In this document: in pieces, positions 1-7,107 of the stretch
Layout of the letters: every line of letters begins with the position of its first letter
How positions within the stretch are numbered: the first letter of the stretch is position 1
Origin: Planctomycetota bacterium
GTDB taxonomy: Bacteria; Planctomycetota; Phycisphaerae; Sedimentisphaerales; Anaerohalosphaeraceae
Length of the DNA: 10,357 nt
Assembly: GCA_021160785.1 (NCBI GenBank)
Contig: JAGHBX010000503.1
Coordinates: 1-10,357 of the forward strand
Direction of reading: 5' to 3'
The notes under the pieces: generated by a model
What the model was told of the DNA's origin: nothing
Databases searched by the model: none
Seen by the model: only the letters and a program-made list of their open reading frames with translations
Position numbers and translations under genes: made by a program

Positions 1-208
1 GATCAATACCGTTAAGCAGGAACTCAACGTCCAGGAGGGTCAAACGACCGACGATATGGAGTTTACGTTCGAGACGGTCGCGTGTCTCGGTGTTTGCGCG
101 TTAGCGCCGGTTACGGTCATTGACAGTACTTACTATGGGAAGATGACGCCACGTCGGGCCAGAACGGTTCTTGCCGGTTTGAGAGCGGATCGAGAGGAGA
201 CAGATTGA
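1..208 (+). CDS. NuoE/HydC-like [2Fe-2S] subunit, C-terminal part (5' end outside window)
   Basis: The open frame begins before the window and is read from base 2. The last 68 residues are visible and end in TGA at 206-208. The segment VACLGVCALAP, followed about ten residues later by YYGKMTP, is the C-terminal half of the thioredoxin-like [2Fe-2S] fold of NuoE, HydC and NAD-linked formate dehydrogenase gamma subunits. The two cysteines seen are the second pair of cluster ligands; the first pair lies upstream of the window. The subunit passes electrons to or from the FMN-bearing NuoF-like partner, encoded immediately downstream with a TGATG overlap, which suggests translational coupling and a shared complex. 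The family is clear. Which complex it belongs to is inferred from the following genes. Confidence 0.9.
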   Translation, partial: INTVKQELNVQEGQTTDDMEFTFETVACLGVCALAPVTVIDSTYYGKMTPRRARTVLAGLRADREETD

Positions 209-3200
209 TGGATCGGCTCCGGAGCATTGCAGATTTTCACGAGCGGCATGATCAACTCAAGACGGCGGGGGATTCTGACATGCCTATGATTTTACTGTGT
301 GGAGGGACCGGCTGCACAGCTTTGGGCTCACAGGAAGTTCATCATGCTTTCCAACAGGCCATTGAGCGTCTTGGTCTTGCCGACAAAGTGCATCTCAAGA
401 GAACCGGCTGTCACGGTTTTTGCGAGAAAGGTCCTGTTGTCGTTATCCTGCCCAACCGGTTCTTCTACCCCGGCATACAGCCCGAGGATGTCGATGAGAT
501 ACTGAAGGAGACGGTAATTAAAGGCAATGCCATAGATCGGCTGCTGTATGTCGATCCGGCAAGCGGCCGCAAGATCACATACGAACAGGATGTGCCCTTT
601 TACGCCGGGCAGACGCGCAATGTATTTAGAAACAACGGCAGAATCGACCCGGTTGACATTACCGATTATGTTCTGCACGAAGGCTACTGTGCATTTGTCA
701 AGGCCCTTGCCGAGTACAAGCCCGAAAAGGTGATAGAGATCGTCACCAGTTCCGGGCTTCGTGGACGAGGTGGAGGAGGTTTTCCAACGGGACTCAAATG
801 GAAGTTCTGCAGACGGTCACCGGGTGATGACAAGTATGTCATCTGCAATGCCGATGAAGGCGACCCGGGCGCCTTTATGGACCGGAGCATCCTGGAAGGG
901 ACGCCTCATGTGGTGCTGGAGGGGATGCTGATTGCCGGTTTCGCCATAGGTGCTTCGCGTGGATTTATTTATGTCCGGGCTGAGTACCCACTTGCTGTGC
1001 GACACACACTGGCCGCCCTGGAATGCGCACGTCAGGCGGGGATTCTGGGCGATAATATCCTCGGCACCGATTTTTCATTCGATATTGAGATTCGCCAGGG
1101 AGCCGGGGCGTTTGTCTGCGGTGAAGAGACAGCCCTGATCGCCTCCTTAGAAGGCAAGCGCGGCATGCCCAGAACGCGGCCTCCGTTTCCTGCTGTAAAA
1201 GGATACATGGGCAAGCCCACCAACATCAATAATGTCGAAACATTTGCCAATGTGCCGCTGATTTTGAAAAACGGCGCAAAAGCGTACAGCGCTATCGGCA
1301 CGGAAAAGAGCAAGGGCACCAAGATATTCGCTCTGGCCGGTCGCGTCAACAACACCGGCCTGGTTGAGGTGCCGATGGGCACTACACTGCGCCAGATCGT
1401 TTACGATATCGGCGGGGGAATCGGCAAGGGCAGAAAGTTCAAGGCGGCCCAGTTGGGCGGACCTTCCGGAGGTTGCCTGCCCGCCAAATACCTCGACAAC
1501 GAAATCGACTATGACAGTGTTCAACAACTCGGCGCCATCATGGGCTCTGGGGGGCTTATCGTGATGGATGAGAACACCTGCATGGTCGATATTGCACGGT
1601 ATTTCCTTGAATTCGTGCAGTCGGAATCCTGCGGCAAGTGTACGGCCTGTCGCGTCGGCACCAAGAAAATGCTGAGAATTCTGGAGGATATCTGCAACGG
1701 TAATGCTGAACTGGAAGACCTTGACCGGCTGGAACAGCTTGCCCGGCACGTCAAACAGGCGTCTCTGTGTGGTTTGGGCCAAACCGCACCGAATCCTGTG
1801 CTTTCGACACTGCGACATTTTCGCGATGAATATGAAGAGCACATCGTTTTGAAGACCTGTCGCGCATCGGCCTGCGAGGGACTGGTGAGGGTACCGTGCC
1901 AGCATGCCTGTCCTGCCGGAGTGAACGTGCCGGAGTACCTTGCCCTGGCCGCGGAAGGACGAATTAATGAAGCCGCCAATATCATTCGCAGGCGAAATCC
2001 GTTCATTTCTGTCTGCGGCCGTGTATGCGACCATCCCTGTGAGAAACGATGCCGTCGCAGTGAGATTGACCATCCGCTGGCGATACGTGCGTTGAAGCGC
2101 TATATCGCCGACAACATGGACGACTATGGCAGACCTATCGCCGGACCCGCCGGCGGAGAGCCGCAGGTGGCGATCATAGGAAGCGGCCCGGCGGGGCTTA
2201 GTTGTGCATATTTCCTTGCGCTGATGGGCAGGCCGTCGGTGATATTCGAATCGCAACCTGTTGCCGGCGGAATGCTTGCCCTCGGAATCCCGGAATATCG
2301 ACTGCCCAGGGAAACGCTTCAAAAGGAAATTGATTTTATTCTGTCCCACGGCGTCGAGCTTCGCACCGGCCGGAAAATTGAAAACGCCCAAGACCTCTTG
2401 CAGCAGGGCTACAAAGCTGTCTTTGTGGCAACCGGCGCACAGACGGGAAAATCCGTGGATATCGAGGGCATTGAACTGGACGGCGTTGTCGATGCACTCG
2501 AGTTCCTGCGAAATCGGGCGCTCGGCAAGGGCGCCGATTGCACCGACAAAAAAATCGTGGTGTTGGGCGGCGGAAACAGTGCAGTCGATACAGCAAGGTC
2601 CGCTGTTCGCCTCGGCGCCGAAAAGGTGACTATTCTTTACAGGCGAACGCGAGCGGAGATGCCCGCTTATGAGGAGGAAATTGAAGACGCCATCGGTGAG
2701 GGCGCCGAACTGATTCCGTTGGGGATTCCAAAGCGGATTGTCGGCAAGGGGGGCAAGGTAACCGGCGTTGAATTCATTCGGGCCGAACCTGGCAAGGCCC
2801 AGGATGACGGAAGGCGCAGACCGATGCCCGTCGCCGGCAGCGAAACCGTCATCGAATGCGATATGGTCATGCCGGCCATAGGCCAGGTTCCGTCGTGCCA
2901 ACCCGTTCAATATAAAGACGGCCCATCTCTAACCGACCGGGGCACGATCAAGACCGATCCTGTCACGTGCGGTTCAAGCATCAAAGAGATATTCGCCGCC
3001 GGCGATTGCGCCACAGGAGCCGCAACGGTGATCGAAGCCATTGCCGGCGGTCAGAAGGCGGCGGTGAACATCGACAGGATGTTGGGCGGAAGCGGGCGAC
3101 TGCCGCATGATATCGGCTTTTCATTTACCAAACCCGATGAGGAGCAGCTTGCACAGAGTCCGCCAAGAGCGGTGGAAAAGAGCATACCACTCAGTCAGAG

Positions 3201-3297
3201 GCAACGCGGTTTTGCGGAAGTGGTGCTCGGACTCGACCGCGAAGATGCGATCGTCGAGGCGGGCAGATGCTTGCGATGTGATCTTGAGAGGCAATAA
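208..3297 (+). CDS. NuoF/HydB-like NADH dehydrogenase module fused to GltD/NfnB-like NADPH oxidoreductase module
   Basis: This is a 1029-residue cytoplasmic iron-sulfur flavoprotein. The ATG at 208 is chosen because GAGAGGAGA (191-199) sits 8 bases upstream; the adjacent TTG at 205 is less suited. Domains in order: thioredoxin-like [2Fe-2S] domain (C31, C36, C68, C72); NADH/FMN domain with glycine-rich GLRGRGGGGFPTG (183-195) and CNADEGDPGAF (213-223); SLBB region; N3-type [4Fe-4S] site SCGKCTACRVG with distal C521. HydB-type proteins usually end in a two-cluster ferredoxin. Here that is replaced by a GltD/NfnB module: eight cysteines (551, 556, 564, 568, 603, 607, 611, 615) fit two [4Fe-4S] clusters, followed by FAD motif GSGPAG (658-663), NAD(P) motif GGGNSAVD (787-794), the NADP-favouring YRRTRAEMPA and C-terminal AAGDCATGAATVIEA. 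It probably exchanges electrons among NADH, NADPH, Fe-S carriers and the downstream formate dehydrogenase. Electron bifurcation, as in HydABC or the Sporomusa-type Nfn (Stn), is inference. Confidence 0.93.
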   Translation: MDRLRSIADFHERHDQLKTAGDSDMPMILLCGGTGCTALGSQEVHHAFQQAIERLGLADKVHLKRTGCHGFCEKGPVVVILPNRFFYPGIQPEDVDEILKETVIKGNAIDRLLYVDPASGRKITYEQDVPFYAGQTRNVFRNNGRIDPVDITDYVLHEGYCAFVKALAEYKPEKVIEIVTSSGLRGRGGGGFPTGLKWKFCRRSPGDDKYVICNADEGDPGAFMDRSILEGTPHVVLEGMLIAGFAIGASRGFIYVRAEYPLAVRHTLAALECARQAGILGDNILGTDFSFDIEIRQGAGAFVCGEETALIASLEGKRGMPRTRPPFPAVKGYMGKPTNINNVETFANVPLILKNGAKAYSAIGTEKSKGTKIFALAGRVNNTGLVEVPMGTTLRQIVYDIGGGIGKGRKFKAAQLGGPSGGCLPAKYLDNEIDYDSVQQLGAIMGSGGLIVMDENTCMVDIARYFLEFVQSESCGKCTACRVGTKKMLRILEDICNGNAELEDLDRLEQLARHVKQASLCGLGQTAPNPVLSTLRHFRDEYEEHIVLKTCRASACEGLVRVPCQHACPAGVNVPEYLALAAEGRINEAANIIRRRNPFISVCGRVCDHPCEKRCRRSEIDHPLAIRALKRYIADNMDDYGRPIAGPAGGEPQVAIIGSGPAGLSCAYFLALMGRPSVIFESQPVAGGMLALGIPEYRLPRETLQKEIDFILSHGVELRTGRKIENAQDLLQQGYKAVFVATGAQTGKSVDIEGIELDGVVDALEFLRNRALGKGADCTDKKIVVLGGGNSAVDTARSAVRLGAEKVTILYRRTRAEMPAYEEEIEDAIGEGAELIPLGIPKRIVGKGGKVTGVEFIRAEPGKAQDDGRRRPMPVAGSETVIECDMVMPAIGQVPSCQPVQYKDGPSLTDRGTIKTDPVTCGSSIKEIFAAGDCATGAATVIEAIAGGQKAAVNIDRMLGGSGRLPHDIGFSFTKPDEEQLAQSPPRAVEKSIPLSQRQRGFAEVVLGLDREDAIVEAGRCLRCDLERQ

Positions 3298-3308
3298 CGG
3301 TTGAGGCT

Positions 3309-4994
3309 ATGGCGGATATAAAAGTCAAAATAAACGGCAGCGAATACATCGGCAGGGCCGGTCGGACCATCCTGGAACTGGCGATGGAAAACGGCATTGA
3401 AATACCAAATCTCTGCCACGATGCTCGGCTTAAGCCGTCGGGGTCATGCAGACTGTGTCTGGTGGACGTTGAGGGACAACGGGCGCCGGTAACCGCCTGT
3501 ACATTCGAGATCACAGACGGCATGGTTGTGCTGACGGATACGGAAGATATCCGTGCAATTAGAAAGACTATGCTGGAGCTTTTGTTTTATGAGCATCGCG
3601 GCGTGTGTACAACCTGTGATAAAAACGGCGAGTGCAGGTTGCAGCAGTATGCCTACGAGTACGACCTCGACGACAGTGTCTTTCAGCTTCCGCAGGTTAT
3701 GCCGTCCGACAATTATACGACGGGCAATGAAGCCATTGAATATGATCCAGGCAAGTGCATTCGCTGCGGCCGTTGTATTCGGATATGTGAGGAAGTCCAG
3801 ATGGACAGCGCACTGACGTTCAAGGGCAGGGCGGGCGACGTGGAAGTCTCCACGGCGTTCGATATGCCGTTAAATGAATCGACATGCGAACTGTGCGGCC
3901 AGTGCATCTCGACGTGTCCGACGGGGGCGCTTTATGAGCGGGCGGCCAAGGGAAAAAGCCAGTGCAAGGACCTTCAGCGAACAAGAACCACATGTGTTTA
4001 TTGTGGTGTAGGCTGCCAGATTGATCTCAATGTAAACCCCAAGACAAATGAAATCATCCGTGTCACCAGTCCGACGGGGGTAATACCCAACAACGGCAAC
4101 CTGTGTGTCAAGGGCCGGTTCGGTATGGACTTTGTCGGCAGCGACAAGCGGCTCACGACGCCGCTCATAAAGAAAAACGGCAAACTCGAAGAAGCCGGAT
4201 GGGACGAGGCGATCGATTATGTGGTGAAGCGGCTAAATGAGATCAAGGCAAAGCACGGTGCAGACAGCATTGCAGGGCTGTCGTCCGCCAAGTGCACCAA
4301 TGAAGAGAACTACGTCTTTCAGAAGTTCATCCGTGCCGCGGTGGGTACGAATAACGTTGACCATTGTGCGCGGCTCTGCCACGCTTCGACCGTCGTCGGC
4401 CTTGCACGGGCCTTCGGCAGCGGGGCGATGACCAACTCCATGGACGAGATCAGACGCGCCGAGTGCATCTTCATCATCGGCTCCAACACGACCGAAGCCC
4501 ACCCGGTCATCGGCCTTAACGTTAAAGACGCCGTCGTAAACAACGGCGCAAAACTCATAGTCGCCGACCCGCGCACTATCGACATCGTTCGTTTTGCCGA
4601 ACTCCACGCAGCTCAAAAGCCCGGCACCGATGTGGCGCTCATAAACGCCATGATGAATGTCATCATCGAAGAAGAACTCCACGACAAAGACTTCATCAGC
4701 GACCGCACAGAGAATTTCGAAGCCCTCGCCGAGGTAGTCAAGGACTTCACTCCGGAAAAGGCTGAAAAGATTACGACGATCCCGGCGGACGATATTCGCC
4801 GTCTGGCGAGAATCTATGCGAGCGCCTCGACGGCGAGCATTATCTACAGCATGGGCATTACCCAGCACACCACTGGAACCGACAATGTGCTTAGCCTGGC
4901 GAATCTGGCGATGCTTACCGGCAACGTGGGCAAGGAATCAACCGGCGTGAATCCCCTCCGCGGCCAGAACAACGTGCAGGGCGCCTGCGATTGA
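3309..4994 (+). CDS. fdhA: Formate dehydrogenase alpha subunit, N-terminal 561 residues, ended by in-frame TGA
   Basis: This encodes the molybdenum/tungsten-bis-MGD catalytic subunit of an NAD(P)-linked formate dehydrogenase (formate to CO2, reversible). The N-terminus is NuoG-like: [2Fe-2S] ligands C36, C47, C50, C64; a His-Cys cluster H96, C100, C103, C109; and two ferredoxin clusters (C150/153/156/160 and C193/196/199/203). The catalytic domain begins with its own [4Fe-4S] site (C229, C232, C236, C266) and K268. The metal ligand is Cys357 in HCARLCH, where many homologues, such as the Moorella enzyme, have selenocysteine. The frame stops at TGA within the normally uninterrupted segment GACDMGALP, and homologous sequence resumes at once in the same frame. 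The ATG is only 11 bases after the flavoprotein stop. The nearest Shine-Dalgarno-like GAGG (3303-3306) is unusually close to it, so translation may be coupled. Alone, this piece lacks the C-terminal cofactor-binding domain. Confidence 0.9.
   Translation: MADIKVKINGSEYIGRAGRTILELAMENGIEIPNLCHDARLKPSGSCRLCLVDVEGQRAPVTACTFEITDGMVVLTDTEDIRAIRKTMLELLFYEHRGVCTTCDKNGECRLQQYAYEYDLDDSVFQLPQVMPSDNYTTGNEAIEYDPGKCIRCGRCIRICEEVQMDSALTFKGRAGDVEVSTAFDMPLNESTCELCGQCISTCPTGALYERAAKGKSQCKDLQRTRTTCVYCGVGCQIDLNVNPKTNEIIRVTSPTGVIPNNGNLCVKGRFGMDFVGSDKRLTTPLIKKNGKLEEAGWDEAIDYVVKRLNEIKAKHGADSIAGLSSAKCTNEENYVFQKFIRAAVGTNNVDHCARLCHASTVVGLARAFGSGAMTNSMDEIRRAECIFIIGSNTTEAHPVIGLNVKDAVVNNGAKLIVADPRTIDIVRFAELHAAQKPGTDVALINAMMNVIIEEELHDKDFISDRTENFEALAEVVKDFTPEKAEKITTIPADDIRRLARIYASASTASIIYSMGITQHTTGTDNVLSLANLAMLTGNVGKESTGVNPLRGQNNVQGACD
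4992..4994 (+). other. In-frame TGA interrupting the formate dehydrogenase alpha reading frame
   Basis: The frame reads GACD-TGA-GALPN, then continues open to 6035. In the family this codon is normally Met (GACDMGALP). ATG to TGA differs at all three bases, so a single base-call error does not explain it; a Trp intermediate (TGG) or two compensating indels would. The joined product would be about 908 residues, the usual length for this subunit type. The bases downstream give only a weak 5-bp stem (5003-5007 with 5028-5032), which is not a convincing bacterial SECIS. Confidence 0.85.
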
Positions 4995-5009
4995 GGGGCG
5001 CTGCCGAAT

Positions 5010-6035
5010 GTGTACCCGGGCTATCAATCGGTTGAGGATGCCACGATCAATGAGAAATTTCAAAAGGCCTGGGGCACGAAACTCCCCGACAAAAAGGGGC
5101 TTACCGTCGTCGAGATGCTCCACGCCGTCGAGGAGGACAGGATTAGGGCGATTTATATCATGGGTGAAAACCCGGCGCTTTCCGATCCCAACCTCAACCG
5201 GACGCGCAAGGCGCTGGCCGATGTCGAATTCCTCGTCGTGCAGGATATTTTCCTCTCCGAGACCGCCGAATACGCCGACGTCGTTTTGCCCACGGTCTGC
5301 TTTGCCGAAAAGGACGGTACGTTTACGAATACTGAGAGGCGAATCCATCGTGTGCGAAAGGCAGTCGACGGCCCAGGCCAGGCGCGAATCGACTGGCGGA
5401 TACTCTGCGAAGTGGCGACGAAAATGGGTTATCCGATGGCCTATGACGGCGCCGACAAGATCATGGAAGAAATAGCGTCCGCCTCGCCCATCTACGGCGG
5501 CATATACTACGACCGAATCGACGACGTGGGGCTTTGCTGGCCGTGCCCGGACCGGGACCACCCCGGCACAATGTACCTGCACAAGGATAAGTTCAGCCGC
5601 GGCAAGGGCAGGTTTCATCCCGTCGAATTCAAAGCGCCCGTCGAGAGCGTAAGCGACGAATACCCGTATCTGCTTTCCACGGGCAGGCAATTGTATCAGT
5701 TCCATACCGGCACGATGACACGCAAGTCGCGCGCCATCAACCAAATCTCACCGACCGGCTATGTGGAGATTCACACCGACGTCGCCGCCAGACTCGGCAT
5801 TGAAGACGGCGACAACGTCGAGGTTCGCACGCGGCGCGGCAAAGTGACAACATTAGCAAAGGTAACCGACGATATCGAAACCGGCTGGCTGTTCATGCCA
5901 TTCCATTTCGCCGAAGGCCCCGCCAATATGCTGACCATAGACGCCCTCGACCCAATCGCAAAAATCCCCGAATACAAAGTCTGCGCCGCAACGGTCCAGA
6001 AGGCAAATAGTACCGTTTCCAAAAAGGCATTGTAA
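5010..6035 (+). CDS. fdhA: Formate dehydrogenase alpha subunit, C-terminal 341 residues (in frame after TGA)
   Basis: This continues the formate dehydrogenase alpha subunit in the same frame. Homology actually resumes directly after the TGA (GALPN, 4995-5009), before the first possible start, GTG at 5010 (V/M-YPGYQ). A GAGGGG stretch overlapping the TGA lies 11 bases before this GTG and could act as a ribosome site, so re-initiation is conceivable. The first half carries the end of the bis-MGD domains (MGENPALSDPN; VLPTVCFAEKDGTFTNTERR). The last ~120 residues form the molydopterin-dinucleotide-binding beta-barrel, with LLSTGRQLYQFHTGTMTRKS and VEIHTDVAARLGIEDGDNVEVRTRRG. Sequence quality is good, with no further stops or frameshifts, which argues for a recent interruption, a functional split or read-through rather than long decay. 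It ends in TAA. The fragment is certain; whether a separate protein is made is not. Confidence 0.8.
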   Translation: MYPGYQSVEDATINEKFQKAWGTKLPDKKGLTVVEMLHAVEEDRIRAIYIMGENPALSDPNLNRTRKALADVEFLVVQDIFLSETAEYADVVLPTVCFAEKDGTFTNTERRIHRVRKAVDGPGQARIDWRILCEVATKMGYPMAYDGADKIMEEIASASPIYGGIYYDRIDDVGLCWPCPDRDHPGTMYLHKDKFSRGKGRFHPVEFKAPVESVSDEYPYLLSTGRQLYQFHTGTMTRKSRAINQISPTGYVEIHTDVAARLGIEDGDNVEVRTRRGKVTTLAKVTDDIETGWLFMPFHFAEGPANMLTIDALDPIAKIPEYKVCAATVQKANSTVSKKAL

Positions 6036-6048
6036 CATCTTCCCCCAA

Positions 6049-6099
6049 TGTCATTCCGACCGGAGGACCGACGAAGTCGGTCCGCAGTGGAGGAATCTG
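6049..6099. repeat. Hairpin-forming intergenic repeat-like element
   Basis: The segment between the convergent genes contains a perfect 8-bp stem, GGACCGAC (6065-6072) and GTCGGTCC (6076-6083), around a GAA loop. It is nested within an outer pair, ATTCC (6053-6057) and GGAAT (6092-6096). The layout resembles dispersed intergenic palindromes of the type CATTCCG...GGAATCTG found in many bacterial genomes. No second copy lies in the window, so its repeat nature is inferred. It may also act as a two-way transcription block or mRNA 3'-end stabiliser. Confidence 0.5.
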
Positions 6100-6100
6100 T

Positions 6101-6125
6101 CAAAAACAGCATCGCCGAAGGCGAT
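6101..6125 (-). terminator. Intrinsic terminator for the transporter-ribokinase unit
   Basis: Read on the minus strand about 48 bases after the ribokinase stop, ATCGCC and GGCGAT form a 6-bp stem (6120-6125 with 6111-6116) around a TTC loop. A GCTG spacer and a run of five T (6106-6102) follow. The short stem and four-base spacer make it moderate rather than strong. Confidence 0.55.
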
Positions 6126-6172
6126 TCCAATTTACGGGCGTTCTCGCGCACAAGTTCTTTTCACGATACGTA

Positions 6173-7093
6173 TCAGTGATTCTTCATGAACTCGTCAATC
6201 TCGTGGCGCGTTGGCGCCGAGGGTTGTGCGCCGAGCTTTGTCACCGACATCGCGGCGGCGGCGTTTGCAAACAGAACGGCCTTTTCGAGCCGGCTTCCTT
6301 CGGCGATCGCCACCGCGAGCGCCCCGTTGAACACATCGCCGGCGGCCGTGGTGTCGACCGGATCGACCTCGAATGCGTCAACCTTCTTCACACCGTCTGC
6401 GGTCGCAATTATGACCCCATTTTCACCTAACGTCACCATCACCGTTGCAACACCTTTGGCCAGGAGTGCTTCGGCGGCTTTCCGGGCGCCGTCTTCGTTC
6501 TCGACGCCGATTCCCGTGAGCAGTTCGGCTTCGGATTCGTTCGGAGTGAGGATAGAGACGGTCTTGAGCAGGTCGTCGGTCAGCGGCTGGGCGGGCGCCG
6601 GGTTCAGGATAACCTTGACGCCGTCGGCATGCGCCATCATCGCCGCGGCGGTAACGGTCTCGATCGGGGTCTCCAACTGCATGACGAGGATATCGGCGCA
6701 GGCAATTGTTTTTTCAGCGGCTTCGATGTCGGCGGGCGAGAGGTTTGCATTGGCGCCGCTTGCGACTGCGATACTGTTTTCGCCGTTTTTGTCAACGAAT
6801 ATCGAGGCGACGCCGGATGGAGCGGTTGTGTCCTTGGTGACGTGGTCGATATTGATCTCGTCGGCGGCAAAACCCTTGAGTGCTTCGCTGCCGAACATGT
6901 CATTGCCCACGCGCGCGATGAAGGCCACATCGCCGCCTGCGCGAGCCGCCGCGACGGCCTGGTTGGCGCCCTTGCCGCCGGGCGCCGTGGAAAATCGCCC
7001 CCCGATAACGGTTTCACCGGGCCTTGGAATGCGGTCTATCTTGATGATCATGTCCGTATTCGAACTGCCAACTACAACTATTTTCTTACCCAT
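6173..7093 (-). CDS. rbsK: Ribokinase (PfkB family)
   Basis: A 306-residue cytoplasmic kinase that phosphorylates D-ribose to ribose 5-phosphate with ATP. The PfkB fold is complete: GGKGANQAVAAARAGG (39-54) is signature 1 and DTTAAGDVFNGAL (247-259) is signature 2, with the catalytic base D253. Ribokinase-type sugar contacts are visible: N12 and D14 in GSSNTDM, and E142 in QLETP. NPAPA (164-168), TPNESEAELLTG (183-194) and TLGENG (221-226) match the nucleotide-binding side. The start MGKKIVVVG at 7093 fits family length. An alternative ATG at 7108 would add five residues and overlaps the transporter stop as TGATG, so coupled initiation there is also possible. It follows the sugar transporter and ends in TGA. 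A related pentose or nucleoside substrate cannot be excluded. Confidence 0.93.
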   Translation of the reverse strand: MGKKIVVVGSSNTDMIIKIDRIPRPGETVIGGRFSTAPGGKGANQAVAAARAGGDVAFIARVGNDMFGSEALKGFAADEINIDHVTKDTTAPSGVASIFVDKNGENSIAVASGANANLSPADIEAAEKTIACADILVMQLETPIETVTAAAMMAHADGVKVILNPAPAQPLTDDLLKTVSILTPNESEAELLTGIGVENEDGARKAAEALLAKGVATVMVTLGENGVIIATADGVKKVDAFEVDPVDTTAAGDVFNGALAVAIAEGSRLEKAVLFANAAAAMSVTKLGAQPSAPTRHEIDEFMKNH

Positions 7094-7107
7094 CGTTAAT
7101 GTTCCCA

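Noticed and set aside
1147..2910. 587-codon open frame on the minus strand opposite the NuoF-GltD fusion
   Set aside because: It lies wholly antisense to a gene with continuous strong domain motifs. Its own translation shows no recognisable domain, and it fits a codon-bias shadow.
4992..4994. Genome-wide reassignment of TGA to Trp or Gly
   Set aside because: The NuoE-like gene (206-208), the transporter (7108-7110) and ribokinase (6173-6175) all end in TGA at normal family lengths.
4995..5040. Bacterial SECIS element after the TGA
   Set aside because: Only a 5-bp GCCGA/TCGGT stem with a 20-base loop could be drawn. The usual stem with a short G-containing apical loop at the expected distance was not found. 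A folding search could overturn this.
1..6035. Respiratory complex I (nuoEFG) operon
   Set aside because: The third subunit carries formate dehydrogenase motifs (HCARLCH, NNVQGACD) and a full bis-MGD region, and the NuoF-like protein is fused to a GltD-like module. No membrane subunits are seen.
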